Below are positions 7,678 through 17,174 of a DNA stretch of 64,000 nt, piece after piece. Both the position numbers and the translations under genes were made by a program. Under the pieces are notes generated by a model that saw only the letters and a list, made by a program, of their open reading frames with translations, searched no databases and was not told the DNA's origin. The DNA is taken from positions 1 through 64,000 of the forward strand of contig CAWFZX010000027.1 in NCBI GenBank assembly GCA_963820375.1, given 5' to 3'. Each line of letters starts with the position of its first letter. The stretch's first letter is position 1. The stretch comes from AWTP1-13 sp963820375 (GTDB taxonomy: Bacteria > Pseudomonadota > Alphaproteobacteria > Rhizobiales > Hyphomicrobiaceae).

Positions 7678-8967
7678 TCAAGCATCGCGCTGTTGCCAAC
7701 CCTCGCGCATTTGGTCGCTGGGTTTGACGTCCTGCGAGCGGCTGTAGACCGCGACGGCGACGATAAGCACAACGGTGAGCACTCCGAAGAGGGTTCGGTA
7801 TGCGGTTTCCGTGCGCGCGCCGCCGGCCAAAGGTTCGAAGGCGCCGAGGATGACGCCGGAAAACGTCTGCATGCAAGCGACCCCGAGCATCACGGAGGTG
7901 TTCATTGTCGCCATGCCACGACCGATCAGCCGGTCTGGGAAGATACCGCGGGCATGCGTCATCACTATGGTGCTGGAGGCGCTGAAGAAGCCGATGCCGA
8001 GGATCGCGCCGATGGGGATCCAGATTGGCGGCTGGGACGCAAGCGCCAGGGTGGCCAGGAGGGAAATGATCACCAGGCTGCCGCTGATGGCAATCCATTT
8101 GCGCGTGTCCAGCAAGCGGTCGAGCGGGCCGAAGGCAAGCATGCCAACCTGGTAGGCGATGACGGCGCCAAACAGGACGTTGCCAGCCTCGATAGGGCTC
8201 AGGCCATGCGCCTCCCGCAGGAACGGACCACCCCACAAGCCCTGCACGGTGAAGGTGCAGGCGTAGTTGCAAAAATTGAGCGCCAGAATGGGCTTCAGGC
8301 GGCGGTTACGCAGCACCTCCATCAGGCCTTGCAGCATTTGGCGCGGGGGCTCCGGGGTTCTGGCAAGGAAGGGGTGGCCGGGCGGGGCGTCGCGCACCAG
8401 CAACCAGACGGCGATGCAGGAGAGCGCGGTGAAGACGGTGGCGGCGCCGAACACGACGCGCCAGCCGACAGCCTGCGAGGCCCAGGCCAGCGGGGTGGTG
8501 GCGGCCAAGTTGCCGAGCAGGCCGATGGACAAGACCATGGCGGTGAGGGTGGAGAAGCGGTCCGGCGGGAACCAACGGGAGATCACCACCATGCTACCGA
8601 TGAGCATGACGCCAAAACCGGCGCCCATCAGCATGCGGCCGGTCAACAGGATCGGCCAGCTCGGCGCCAGAGTGAAGACAATGCCACCGATGGTGGCAAG
8701 GATGAGCATGCCGACCACCGTACGGCGTGGGCCGTAATGGTCGAAGAACAAGCCGCAGGGGATCTGCATGACGGCGAAGCCGAAGAAAAAGGCCCCCGTA
8801 AGCCCCCCCAGCGCCTCCGGTCCAATCGATAGGTCGCGCATCAGGTCTAGGCCGATGGTGACGTTGGAGGCACGGAAAAAATGGCTGGCGACGTAGGCAG
8901 TGGCCAATGTTGTGACGATGACCAGGCCCCGGCGGTGGGGGAAAGAGCGCCGCTCGGTGGACCGCAT
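7678..8967 (-). CDS. MFS transporter, 12-TM type
   Basis: 429 residues from ATG 8967, preceded by an in-frame region without coding character, so the longer frame was not used. About twelve hydrophobic segments. MFS signatures include the loop 2-3 motif FFDHYGPRRTVVGM and GRMLMGAGFGVMLIGSMVVISRWFPPDR. Related proteins of this shape export or import small organic acids or drugs; the substrate cannot be told. It stands alone, with a broken kinase fragment beyond its 3' end and no operon partner. Confidence 0.85.
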   Translation of the reverse strand: MRSTERRSFPHRRGLVIVTTLATAYVASHFFRASNVTIGLDLMRDLSIGPEALGGLTGAFFFGFAVMQIPCGLFFDHYGPRRTVVGMLILATIGGIVFTLAPSWPILLTGRMLMGAGFGVMLIGSMVVISRWFPPDRFSTLTAMVLSIGLLGNLAATTPLAWASQAVGWRVVFGAATVFTALSCIAVWLLVRDAPPGHPFLARTPEPPRQMLQGLMEVLRNRRLKPILALNFCNYACTFTVQGLWGGPFLREAHGLSPIEAGNVLFGAVIAYQVGMLAFGPLDRLLDTRKWIAISGSLVIISLLATLALASQPPIWIPIGAILGIGFFSASSTIVMTHARGIFPDRLIGRGMATMNTSVMLGVACMQTFSGVILGAFEPLAGGARTETAYRTLFGVLTVVLIVAVAVYSRSQDVKPSDQMREGWQQRDA

Positions 8968-9376
8968 CGATGAGGTGATGTCCTGGTGATTGTGGAAAAT
9001 TGCGCAACAAGCGCCTGCAACGCTGACCCTAAGCGGCCTTGGTCTGCAGCTCAAGGTTGGAGCTCAGGGCGTGTTTGGCGAATCACCCCACAGCATGCGC
9101 GGCAAAGTAGATAGTGGCTGGCACCCCGTTACATCGGCGGACGCCTTGGCCCTTCCAGCGTGCCGGCCGCGCCCCATGTCCGCCGACACGGCGCGGCAAC
9201 GGCCAGCGCTCCTGTCTGATGCGGGAGATGCGCTGGCACGCCCGCTTTTTAAGGCTCGTGCCGGCGAATGGTCGGCATGCGTAGCCCGCAACCATGGGCC
9301 GCGCGCCGACCCCGCCAAAGAACTCGGATGCAACCCCGGTTCGGCGGCAATCCATTGAGAGGGATGCATGATCGCC
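8968..9376. other. intergenic stretch, nothing recognised
   Basis: About 400 bases between the MFS gene start and the 3' end of the small gene at 9377-9697. Open frames exist on both strands but have arginine- and proline-rich compositions typical of noise at high GC. It should contain the promoter of the leftward MFS gene. Confidence 0.5.
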
Positions 9377-9697
9377 CTACACCGTCCGCACCTCGTCCGC
9401 CCGCAAGATCTCCACCACGGGCGGTGAGAGGAGAATTTCGCTGAACGCGTGCATCCAATCACCGGTTTCTTCCTTTGAGCCTACGCCCTGGTGCCGAAAC
9501 GTATCGAGTTGATCAAGGCTCATCAGTTCAATTTCAAACTGCAGGGCCGGCCCGTCGTGGGCGCGCGTCAGGGGAATGAGAATGCGCGCATTGAGCCCGT
9601 TCTTACGAGCGGCCTCGACCTCCTGACGAATAGCGTCGAGCGCACGCTGCCGGTTTATGGGTGCCACGTCATAGGAAAAGCGAGCGAGGTACATCAT
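9377..9697 (-). CDS. conserved-looking small protein, possible dimeric alpha-beta barrel
   Basis: 106 residues from ATG 9697, chosen because GGAGG lies 5 bases upstream; the frame continues further upstream without coding character. The sequence YLARFSYDVAPINRQRALDAI, then ARILIPLTRAH and ALQFEIELMSLDQLDTFRHQG, followed by SEILLSPPVVEILRADEV, has the strand-helix-strand layout and length of NIPSNAP or ABM-type small dimers. That comparison is by shape only. No functional residue can be assigned. Confidence 0.6.
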   Translation of the reverse strand: MMYLARFSYDVAPINRQRALDAIRQEVEAARKNGLNARILIPLTRAHDGPALQFEIELMSLDQLDTFRHQGVGSKEETGDWMHAFSEILLSPPVVEILRADEVRTV

Positions 9698-9825
9698 TGC
9701 CTCCGGTGAGATTGTTCTACCATTGAACGAAATTTCGCACCGGAGGTTCACTGAGATCTGACTATACAAGCACGCGCTTCGCTGCCCAACCGCGCGCGGC
9801 GCCCGAAGTGTCGTCAAGCCGGCTG

Positions 9826-10221
9826 TCAATTCGACCGCTGCTGCAAGGCGCCGACGCCGAAGCGTGATGCTTGAGCATTGCGCACTTTGCGCCTTCTGGT
9901 CGCGGGTGAGAGCGGCAGACGATAGCCCTTGAGGCGGGCGATCGGAGCCAGGGCTGCAAACATGACCTTCTGCAGCCAAACCGGCGGGCCAGCGACGTAG
10001 AAATGGTCGCGATAGGTGTGCAGCATGAGGGCCAGCAGCAGTTTGTGCGGCACGTTAGGCGCGGAGCCAACGACCTGCCGACATACATCGAGCAGCGTCA
10101 AATGCGCCAGATGCTCGCTTTTCTCAACCGCGGGAGCAAACCTCAACGTTGTCGTTCCCATGACCGCTGCTGATCCTGTGGACGGGCCTGCCATCGACAT
10201 GGAGCTATCGAACATTGGCAA
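9826..10221 (-). pseudogene. C-terminal fragment of a cupin-domain protein
   Basis: The segment LAHLTLLDVCRQVVGSAPNVP...LLLALMLHTYRDHFYVAGPP then VWLQKVMFAALAPIARLKGYRL resembles the helical tail found after the cupin barrel in small stand-alone cupin proteins (AxPPxxVQRxLFGxLAPxGRxxGY). The barrel itself is absent: upstream residues are low-complexity, and the frame ends 40 bases before the tandem duplication begins. It probably lost its 5' half in a rearrangement. The frame is open, but a functional product is unlikely. Confidence 0.45.
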
Positions 10222-10328
10222 CTAGCAACGGCATAAGCGATCGCCGCGCGTAAAGGTCCAACTTCTACATGGACATCCCCGTCCGCCTGCCCGAAGCTCG
10301 CCTGCGGTAGCATAAGGCGTATAACGCT

Positions 10329-11841
10329 ATGAACGGTAGGGTGGGCGAGGGCGGCATTTTCAGCCTCGGTGGGAAGCAGTGGCTCACCCTGCTCATGGTG
10401 CAGCTTTCCAACATGCTGTTCGGCATGACCATCACGGTTGCAAATTTGGTGTTACCGCAGGTGCGCGGCACGCTGTCGGCGACACAGGATGAAATCGCCT
10501 GGGTGATCACGCTGAACCTGGTGGCCACCGCCGTGGCCACGCCCATGACCGGCTGGCTGTCTGGCCGGTTCGGCTGGCGCAACCTGATGTTCGGCACGGT
10601 GCTCGGCTTCACCGTCTCCTCCTTCTTGTGCGGCATCGCCAATAGCCTCGAGACGCTGATCCTTGCACGCGTGGCGCAAGGGTTGTTCGGCGCGCCGATC
10701 ATGCCCCTGGGCCAGGCGATCCTGCTCGCCACCTTCCCGCCGCACCTCCACGCCTTCGCCATCGTTATGTGGGGCGTGGGCGCCGTGTTCGGGCCGGTGG
10801 TGGGCCCCATCGTCGGCGCCGTCGCAACCGAGGCCTACAACTGGCGCGCGGCGTTTTTCATGATCGTCCCGCCTGGCATTTGCGCGCTCACCTGCATCTG
10901 GTTCGCGCTGGCCGGCCACACCGGGCGCACGCAGGTGCGCTTCGATTGGACCGGCTTCCTCGCCCTTTCCGCCGCCGTGGTCGCGGCCCAATTGATCTTC
11001 GACCGCGGCCAGCGGTTGGACTGGTTCGAACTCGCAGGAAATCGTGCTCTGCGCCTTCATTAGTGCGCTGTCGTTCTGGATCTTCGTCGCCCATTGCCTC
11101 ACCGCTGAGCGGCCGTTCCTCGACCCGCGCCTGCTTCTGGACCGCAACTTCGCCGTCGGCACCATGATCGCCTTTGTCATGGGAATGCTGTCATTTACGA
11201 CCTTGGTGCTATTTCCTAGTCTCCTGCACGATCTACGCGGCTATCCCGACAACGCCATTGGTATGCTGCTTGCCTCCCGCGGGCTCGGCAACTGGACGGC
11301 CTTCTTTTTCATCGCCCAGCTCACGCGTATCGCGCCCAGGACCGCCATCGGCATGGGGCTGGCAATCCAGGCCGCCGGCGGCTTCTGGATGGCGCAGTTT
11401 GATATTAACGTCACCGAATTCGGCATGTTTTGGAGCCACTTTCTGATGGGGCTGGGCCAGAGTGTCGCCTTCACGCCCATGACGGTGCTAGCCTTTGCCA
11501 CCCTCCCGCGCCACCAAATCACCGAGGGCGCTGCCGTCTTCACCATGATGCGCAACTTCGGCTCCAGCCTCTTCATCTCGCTTGCCGTGATGGTGCTGGT
11601 GCGCTCCACCTCCATGAACTACGCGCGCATGACTGAGTTTTTGACGCCCTACCGCGAGCCGCTGTTTTACCCGGGCCTCCCCACCCAGTGGAACCTCGAC
11701 ACGGCAAGCGGCCTGATGCAGGCAGCCAACGAAGTGCAGCGTCAGGCAGCGATGATCGGCTACGTCAACGCCTTCCACGTGATGGCTTGGACGGCCGCGC
11801 TCGCCGTGCCGCTGGCCTGCCTGCTGCGCGCCCGGGCGTAA
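10329..11841 (+). pseudogene. DHA2-type MFS exporter, copy 1, frameshifted
   Basis: Same gene as 17175-18686 but with one extra A in TTCGAACTCGC at about 11030 (copy 2 reads TTCGACTCGC). The frame is lost after WFELAG at residue about 237, near the middle of the protein, and the downstream half continues in another frame from about 11044. If the extra base is real, only about the first half is made, without the C-terminal membrane segments. An alternative is a base-calling error, which the matching copy makes testable. Confidence 0.85.
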
Positions 11842-12035
11842 CGCGTTGAGGCGACGGCCAATCCCACAGTCGTCTTGAAGGACACGCGCGAGCTGCCGCA
11901 TTCTAGCCGCGGATGCAAAGTTGGAAGTGTGTGACTTGCTAACAATTCACGCAGCGGGAATCGTCCTAGACTTCATTTGTGACGCACCTGGCCGATCCAC
12001 GGCTTTCATGGCAGTTTGGCGGGAAACGAACGAGC

Positions 12036-12641
12036 ATGCTTGTCGAGGCCGCGACGGCAACCGCCTTCATTGGGCAAGTACGAGAAAATCCGATCAATGC
12101 AACTCTGATTGATCGGCTGCCCTTGCTCGGCTTACAGGATTGTTGGCTTGTGGCTGGATGTTTGTTCCAAACAATCTGGAACCTTCGCGCTGGGCGACCG
12201 CCCACCGAGCAAATTCGGGACTATGACGTCTTCTACTTCGATGCTGCCGACATCTCCTACCAGGCTGAGAATGTTGAGATTAGGCGCCTTGCCGCCGCGT
12301 TTGCAGATTTGCAAGCCCCTATCGAACTGAAGAACCAAGCCCGTGTACACCTCTGGTATCGGCAACGGTTCGGTCACGACTGCCCGCAACTTTTGCGGAG
12401 CACCGACGGCATCGACCGCTTTCTTGTGGAGTGCACCTGTGTCGGCATCGCGTGCGCTCAAGGTGCTCCACCGAGGGTCTATGCCAGCTACGGTCTTGCA
12501 AACCTGTATGCCGGCATCCTTCGCCCCAATTGGCGAAATCACCCTGAGAGCCGCTTTGAGCAAAAGGCTGCAAGCTACGCGAAGCGCTGGCCCTGGCTGA
12601 AAATCGACCCCGTCGCGCGGTTACCCGCAGATGGTTGGTGA
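12036..12641 (+). CDS. nucleotidyltransferase-family protein (DUF925-like), copy 1
   Basis: 201 residues from ATG 12036; a GTG at 11979 would add 19 residues. The pattern LPLLGLQDCWLVAGCLFQTIWNL followed by IRDYDVFYFDAADISYQAE fits the nucleotidyltransferase-like family in which the DYDVxYFD acid cluster would bind metal. Later motifs are ARVHLWYRQRFGHDCPQL and YASYGLANLYAGILRPN. The substrate is not known for the family. It has no partner in an obvious operon, being about 200 bases from the MFS gene and 600 from the next gene on the same strand. The copy at 18879-19484 is identical in protein sequence. Confidence 0.8.
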   Translation: MLVEAATATAFIGQVRENPINATLIDRLPLLGLQDCWLVAGCLFQTIWNLRAGRPPTEQIRDYDVFYFDAADISYQAENVEIRRLAAAFADLQAPIELKNQARVHLWYRQRFGHDCPQLLRSTDGIDRFLVECTCVGIACAQGAPPRVYASYGLANLYAGILRPNWRNHPESRFEQKAASYAKRWPWLKIDPVARLPADGW

Positions 12642-13252
12642 GTGCAGGTAACCATACCATCTGTGCACGTGGATACCTCGCCATCGAGGGAACGGCACTT
12701 CGCTCACTGGCTCGCCGGCCTGGTCGTCACTTGTGAGTGAGGTGCTGCCATCGCTGAACCGGACAAATGTGACAAGATCGGGCTCACGGCCGATAGGACA
12801 AAGTGCAAGAACCTCAGGTGAGCTGTCGTGCTGCGGAAGGCGCCAGAAGGGCGGGGAGACAGCCCGCGCGTGGCAGGCTCAACCCCCCGCGCCCCTTGTC
12901 AGGAGCTCAGGCCGAGGCAGCGCCGGTTCCCGACGCTGCAGCGAGAAGACCGTTTCAGCGCGGAACCCGGCTCTCTGATGAACGTTCCCGCTGGTAATGG
13001 TCCTCCGTGAGGGGCAGTAGCACGCAGCTTGCCGCGGCGATGGCATTGCCTCTGTTGCGGTGCTCCGCAGACCAATCGCGCGCGGCACCAATCGGCAGAG
13101 CCTGTTGGCTACAACGCTTGCGACGCGCCAGCCCAGACGGTGAGCACGAACGCTGTTCCGATCGAGACGAGGCATATGAGAGCAGTGCGGAGGTCCCTGA
13201 GTTGGGTGACTATGAAGACCGTGCAACCTGACTTTAGCGGCGGATAAACCTC
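12642..13252. other. intergenic stretch, copy 1
   Basis: About 610 bases between the nucleotidyltransferase gene and the AI-2E permease. Apart from the possible small minus-strand peptide at 13109-13258 I see no gene, no clear promoter and no strong hairpin. The matching region in copy 2 is 19485-20095; two differences near 12716 and one near 12917 separate them. Confidence 0.5.
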
Positions 13253-13258
13253 GTGCAT
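13109..13258 (-). CDS. possible 49-residue membrane peptide, copy 1
   Basis: ATG at 13258 opens a 49-codon frame on the minus strand: MHEVYPPLKSGCTVFIVTQ, then LRTALICLVSIGTAFVLTVWAG and a short tail ending QAL. A single hydrophobic segment of about 20 residues with basic residues before it fits a small membrane protein. It overlaps the AI-2E permease start by six bases on the opposite strand, which makes it doubtful. The duplicate at 19952-20101 has the same frame. Confidence 0.3.
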   Translation of the reverse strand: MHEVYPPLKSGCTVFIVTQLRDLRTALICLVSIGTAFVLTVWAGASQAL

Positions 13259-14314
13259 TGGAGAGCCTCGGACCGCCTTCCGCCGATCCGCGTATTCGCG
13301 CTGCTCGCCGCAACCTTGCTCGGCCTATATGTGTGCTACCTTCTCGTGCTGCCTTTCCTTGCGGCACTCGCCTGGGCACTCGCCATCGCTGTGCTAACGA
13401 TGCCCGCCTATCAATACATGGAGAACAGGCTAGGAAATCCCAGTCTTGCCGCCACGATCTTCGTTATTCTCCTGGCTCTTCTCGTCATGGTGCCGCTGTC
13501 ATGGGTGGGCCTAAAGGTCGTTGGAGAGTTGAGCAGCGGCCTCGCGGTCATGCAGGAACAAGTCGCCAGCGGTCACCTGCGGCAAATCCTGGCATCGTCT
13601 CCGCGGCTTGAGTGGATCGCCAATGCGATTGAGCAACGGATCGATCTTGCGTCGATCGTTAGTGGCGCGGCAACTTGGCTCACCAACCTGGGCGCGTCCG
13701 TCGTCCGCGAGTCACTGTCGAATCTGCTCACAGGGCTGCTGACCTTTTATCTTCTGTTCTACTTTCTTCGCGATCGTGGCGATGCGCTAGGGCAAGCCAG
13801 GCTGCTGTCGCCATTGACGGATGACGAGACAGACCTGTTGTTCACCAAGGCATCGGATGCAATCCACGGCGTGATCTTTGGCACCGTGATCACGGCCGGC
13901 GTGCAGGGCGTCCTCGGCGGCGCCGCATTCTGGTTGCTCGGACTACCCAATCCTCTTTTTTGGGGATTGGTGATGGGTCTGCTGGCTATCGTCCCAATCC
14001 TCGGTGCCTTCGTGGTCTGGCTGCCAGCAGCGGTCTACTTGGTTCTCACCGGCGAATGGGGCAAGGCAACCGCCCTGACCGCCTGGGGCGGCATCGTCAT
14101 CGCGGGGGTGGACAACATCCTTCACCCTGTTCTGGCCGGCGGGCGGCTTCACCTGCACACCATACCCATGTTCATCTCGGTCGTCGGCGGCCTCATGCTG
14201 TTCGGGGCATCCGGGCTCATCCTCGGACCGCTAACCTTTACAATGACCATGGTCCTGTTGGAGGTATGGCGAACGCGAACTCATGCACGGCGAACGCACG
14301 AGCTCCCAACCTGA
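13253..14314 (+). CDS. AI-2E family permease (PerM/YdiK type), copy 1
   Basis: 353 residues from GTG 13253. Features are two N-terminal hydrophobic segments (RVFALLAATLLGLYVCYLLVL, FLAALAWALAIAVL), a hydrophilic middle around 85-135 (LSSGLAVMQEQVASG), and a C-terminal half with NLLTGLLTFYLLFYFLRDRGD, GVIFGTVITAGVQGVLGGAAFWLLGLPNPLFWG and the conserved VPILGAFVVWLPAAVYL and VDNILHPVLAGGRLHLH stretches. The family name is historical; members move diverse solutes and rarely autoinducer-2. It converges on a minus-strand gene with a strong hairpin between them. Confidence 0.9.
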   Translation: MHWRASDRLPPIRVFALLAATLLGLYVCYLLVLPFLAALAWALAIAVLTMPAYQYMENRLGNPSLAATIFVILLALLVMVPLSWVGLKVVGELSSGLAVMQEQVASGHLRQILASSPRLEWIANAIEQRIDLASIVSGAATWLTNLGASVVRESLSNLLTGLLTFYLLFYFLRDRGDALGQARLLSPLTDDETDLLFTKASDAIHGVIFGTVITAGVQGVLGGAAFWLLGLPNPLFWGLVMGLLAIVPILGAFVVWLPAAVYLVLTGEWGKATALTAWGGIVIAGVDNILHPVLAGGRLHLHTIPMFISVVGGLMLFGASGLILGPLTFTMTMVLLEVWRTRTHARRTHELPT

Positions 14315-14346
14315 GGGACGCTCCGGCATTACCGGCCCCGCGTAGG

Positions 14347-14376
14347 GCGGTCGCCCGAGCGCACCCGGGCGACCGC
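14347..14376. terminator. hairpin between convergent genes, copy 1
   Basis: GCGGTCGCCCG (14347-14357) pairs perfectly with CGGGCGACCGC (14366-14376) around an 8-base loop. It lies between the AI-2E permease stop (14314) and the stop of the minus-strand gene (14385). There is no T-tract on either side, so it is not a classic intrinsic terminator, but position and strength suggest a bidirectional transcription barrier. Confidence 0.5.
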
Positions 14377-14384
14377 GCGTTCGG

Positions 14385-14684
14385 CTACCAGTGCCGATAT
14401 CCGCGACGCTGATACCACCCGTAATGGCGCTTGCCGTACCCGCGATAGCCGTAGTGGCGGTGGCCGTAGTGGCGGTGACCATACCAGCCATAATTGTAGT
14501 AGGGTCGACGGTAGTGGCCATAGTGACCATCGCGGTACCAGGTCACCTTGTCGACCAGGCCGCTGCGACCGGCGCTCTCCTCAATGGCACCACCGAAGCC
14601 GGAAGGACCGGCCTGGGCAGCCGTTGCAACGAGGCCGACCGCCAAGGCAGCCAACCCTGCCGAAAGAAGCGACTTTCTATGCAT
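14385..14684 (-). CDS. secreted Gly/Tyr/His-rich protein, copy 1
   Basis: 99 residues from ATG 14684, preceded by GGAG about 9 bases upstream. A signal peptide (MHRKSLLSAGLAALAVGLV, cut after AAQA) leads a short middle and then a C-terminal 50 residues made of YGHRHYGHRHYGYRGYGKRH-type repeats. Low-complexity GY/HY-rich tails are common in small periplasmic or surface proteins of Bradyrhizobium and relatives; histidines could bind metal, but this is inference. Copies differ by one residue in the signal peptide (ALAV versus AFAV). Confidence 0.75.
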   Translation of the reverse strand: MHRKSLLSAGLAALAVGLVATAAQAGPSGFGGAIEESAGRSGLVDKVTWYRDGHYGHYRRPYYNYGWYGHRHYGHRHYGYRGYGKRHYGWYQRRGYRHW

Positions 14685-15237
14685 CAAGCATCTCCACTTG
14701 TCTTGGGGTTGTTCCCCGGCACTCCGCTCCCGTATGGAGCTAAAGGACTTACGGGCGACGACAGCCGCTGGTTTCCCCACATCCGGTCACAACGCGCTCA
14801 CGAAGACGCGACTGTTACGTCCAGCGCGCCGGCTCCGCCCTCAGACCTTTGAGAGTGGGGGGTGGCAGATGGAAAACGCTTCATCGATTTTAGGATCCGG
14901 AAAGGGGATCGCGACGCCAGCAAACCCGGCGAAAGCAGGCCCTGGCGGCGTACGCGCCCTCAGCTGTCGCCGTCCGCTAACGGCTCTGCTCGATCACGGA
15001 TGTTTTATGGATCTGACAGCAACCGGTCTGTTGGGTCGCTAGATCGCGCTCTTGCCCAATCTCTTGGAGGACAAATCCACGGAGGACAGGAGTGCCGCTA
15101 GCTCCCATGCCTCTCCTCGATGACCAAGCGTTACGGTCACCGGGCTTCAGGCGCGGGCACCTGGGCGCCACGGCGCTCGCCGAGCCCCTTTGCCAAAAGC
15201 CTGTCGAGTTTTCAACGTCGTCGGCGCCCCCGAATTA
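14685..15237. other. intergenic stretch, copy 1
   Basis: About 550 bases between two leftward genes. No convincing gene. A plus-strand frame at 14862-15101 (GTG start) has no recognisable domain. Several of the copy-to-copy differences fall here, including two extra bases near 15153 in copy 1. Copy 2 counterpart is 21528-22078. Confidence 0.5.
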
Positions 15238-15735
15238 TTACTTACCTAGCACCGTCATGCTAATGCGGGCTACGCCACTTCCGGTCATTCCGATCACTCC
15301 TGCTGCCGCCGCCGTGAGGTCGATGATGCGACCGGCAATGTAAGGCCCCCGATCATTGATGCGAACATCGACGGAGCGACCGTTTCCCAGGTGCGTGACG
15401 CGAACACGTGTACCAAATGCCAGTGTCTTGTGGGCCGCGGTCATCGCCTTGGGATCGAAGCGCCCGCCTGAGGCGACACGTTGCCCATGCCGGTAGTAGG
15501 ACGCCATTCCGATCTGACCCGAGACGGCGTCATGATCAGCGCTATGGCGTTTGCGTTCGACATGGCGTTTCCGCTCGACATGGTGTCTGCGCTCGACATA
15601 GCGTTTGCGCTGGACGAGCTGCGGACTGGAGTTGCGTGAAGTAGCACGACGCTCGACGTCTGCTGCGGCGGGCGAAACCGGCAATCCGAGATGGAGTGCA
15701 AGTAGCAGTGTAGGCGGCAAGACCAATGATTTCAT
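15238..15735 (-). CDS. RlpA-like double-psi beta-barrel protein, copy 1
   Basis: 165 residues. A signal peptide (MKSLVLPPTLLLALHLGLPV, cut after AAA) is followed by a basic linker of repeated VERKRH units (residues about 45-65), then an RlpA domain: GMASYYRHGQRVASGGRFD, LAFGTRVRVTHLGNGRSVDVRINDRGPY and GRIIDLTAAAAGVIGM. RlpA proteins act on or bind peptidoglycan; the conserved DRGPY and DLT residues are present. There is no SPOR domain, and the protein is short compared with enterobacterial RlpA. The linker is encoded by 18-base direct repeats (15541-15620) that differ between the two gene copies. Confidence 0.85.
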   Translation of the reverse strand: MKSLVLPPTLLLALHLGLPVSPAAADVERRATSRNSSPQLVQRKRYVERRHHVERKRHVERKRHSADHDAVSGQIGMASYYRHGQRVASGGRFDPKAMTAAHKTLAFGTRVRVTHLGNGRSVDVRINDRGPYIAGRIIDLTAAAAGVIGMTGSGVARISMTVLGK

Positions 15736-16667
15736 TTCGACCTCTCGTACTTCACGATGCGATCACTCGACCGGTCCGGCAAATTGCCTTGACCCATGAA
15801 GCATCCCTTCCCGTCGTGCCCGATGTCTCGTGCTGACAGCGTAACCTCAGGTGAGGGGAGATGCTGTTTGCATACTCCGTGTCGAAACAACCAAGCGAGT
15901 GTGTGAGTTCCGTCCTCGGAGCTATTTACTTTCAGTGACTTAAGGTCCCGAGCTAGCCGTCTCCCCCATAGCGGGGATGGCAGGCGCCCCCCGTCGGCCA
16001 TCTTCCTGGAGTTTGCTGCGGCAAGGTCTCGCGATCACCCTAGCGAAGGCTGCAGTGCTTGCACGGCAGGCAATTATGGCACGTGGTGCGGACATCCATG
16101 GTCCCCGAGCATCCCCGCAGCATCGAGCGGCGACCGAAAATGCGGCCGCGACGACCCTCTCGCCGGCCCGCAGCTGCTGCCCGCATGAATGCCCCAATGG
16201 AGAAGGCGGACGCAGGGAAGCCGCTAAGCCGCCTCACTCAGCAGCTATGTCTGAGCCAACCTGTCGCGATCGGAACCAGCGGCGCTGATAGATGTCATGC
16301 GCGTACAACTTTGCGCAGAGGAGGAATTCAGGGACGGCGCGCGCCCAAAGCCGGCCAAGGGATAGGAGCGCGTCATGATACGTCGGGGCTCAACGGGAGA
16401 ACGTCACCAATCCTCGACGATGTCTCGGACCTGCTTGCGCTGGAGCGGCGGAGCTCGAGGAGGTTGGTCTCTGCCGCGGCAACTCCACGCCGATCGATGC
16501 ACCGGCTACGAACTGACCAAATCCCTTTCCAGGGAAAGCCCCGATCGACATTTTCGCCAACAGGCTGGCAAAGTTGAAGTTCCATTTAGACCCTCGACAA
16601 CCGGCCGCCGATCGATCTGCGTCGCGGCGGTGATCTGAGAATCCTGATCGCGGGATTGAACAAAGAG
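15736..16667. other. long intergenic stretch, copy 1
   Basis: About 930 bases with no gene I can support. It should carry the rlpA-like promoter (leftward) and that of the small gene at 16668 (rightward). A minus-strand frame at 16040-16237 ends in a Cys-rich CHNCLPCKHC string but is otherwise arginine-rich. Plus-strand frames are of the noise type. Copy 2 counterpart is 22577-23508. Confidence 0.45.
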
Positions 16668-16973
16668 ATGGCAACTGTTCAGACCACCACAGAGTTACGG
16701 CGGCTCACGCATTTGATGCAGATCGTTAATGCAGTTCAGGCGAGGTTCCCAGATACCTGCCAACAACGCATCCAGCTCAACGACATTGCGAAACTTTGTA
16801 AAACTATTGTGGCTTCACGTCCCGGCCGCGACTGTCACACGGTGCGTGATGAAATTCTTACTCTCGCCTGCCTTTGGAACTTGGCGAACGACGGGCTTGA
16901 TGAGCAATCCGACGAGCTTCTTGCCTATCTGGCAGGGCTGGTGACCAACATTAACGGCAGGGGTAGCGGCTGA
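16668..16973 (+). CDS. small helical protein of unknown function, copy 1
   Basis: 101 residues from ATG 16668; a TTG four codons upstream is an alternative. The composition is balanced, unlike neighbouring noise frames, and predicts an all-helical soluble protein (ELRRLTHLMQIVNAVQARF, IQLNDIAKLCKTIVA, DEILTLACLWNLANDGLDEQ). There is no recognised domain. The two copies keep the frame and differ only in the penultimate residue (S versus G), which mildly supports coding. Confidence 0.55.
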   Translation: MATVQTTTELRRLTHLMQIVNAVQARFPDTCQQRIQLNDIAKLCKTIVASRPGRDCHTVRDEILTLACLWNLANDGLDEQSDELLAYLAGLVTNINGRGSG

Positions 16974-17174
16974 CCTCTGACTGCGCTCTCATCATGCTTC
17001 CGGCGGCTCGGTTTTGATGGGACGATCTTCAAATCTTAACCAAACCCGACGATGCCCCCAACAACCTCGTGGCATAGGGACGGCGGCGCTTTGAGGGTTT
17101 GTACCGACTTCTACATGGACATCCCCGTCCGCCTGCCCGAAGCTCGCCTGCGGTAGCATAAGGCGTATAACGCT

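Larger units (their letters stand above)
10261..17106 (+). repeat. tandem duplication, copy 1 (6846 bp)
   Basis: From ACTTCTACATGG at 10261 to GGGTTTGTACCG ending at 17106 the sequence repeats directly in 17107-23947. By eye I count roughly 25 single-base differences and three length differences over 6.84 kb. Copy 1 has one extra A near 11030, two extra bases near 11906 and two extra near 15153. No insertion sequence or long direct repeat borders the unit. Confidence 0.97.

Noticed and set aside
7693..8832. 379-codon plus-strand frame opposite the MFS gene
   Set aside because: Glu/Gly/Asp/His-rich composition without hydrophobic core, the usual mirror of a membrane-protein gene at high GC. 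The minus strand has clear MFS motifs.
15541..15620. 18-base direct repeats considered as a CRISPR-like or regulatory array
   Set aside because: The repeats are contiguous, in frame, and code for VERKRH units of the RlpA-like protein; there are no spacers.
16040..16237. Minus-strand frame ending in CHNCLPCKHC, a possible zinc peptide (also at 22881-23078)
   Set aside because: The cysteine string is short, the rest is arginine-rich noise, and no start or ribosome binding site supports it.
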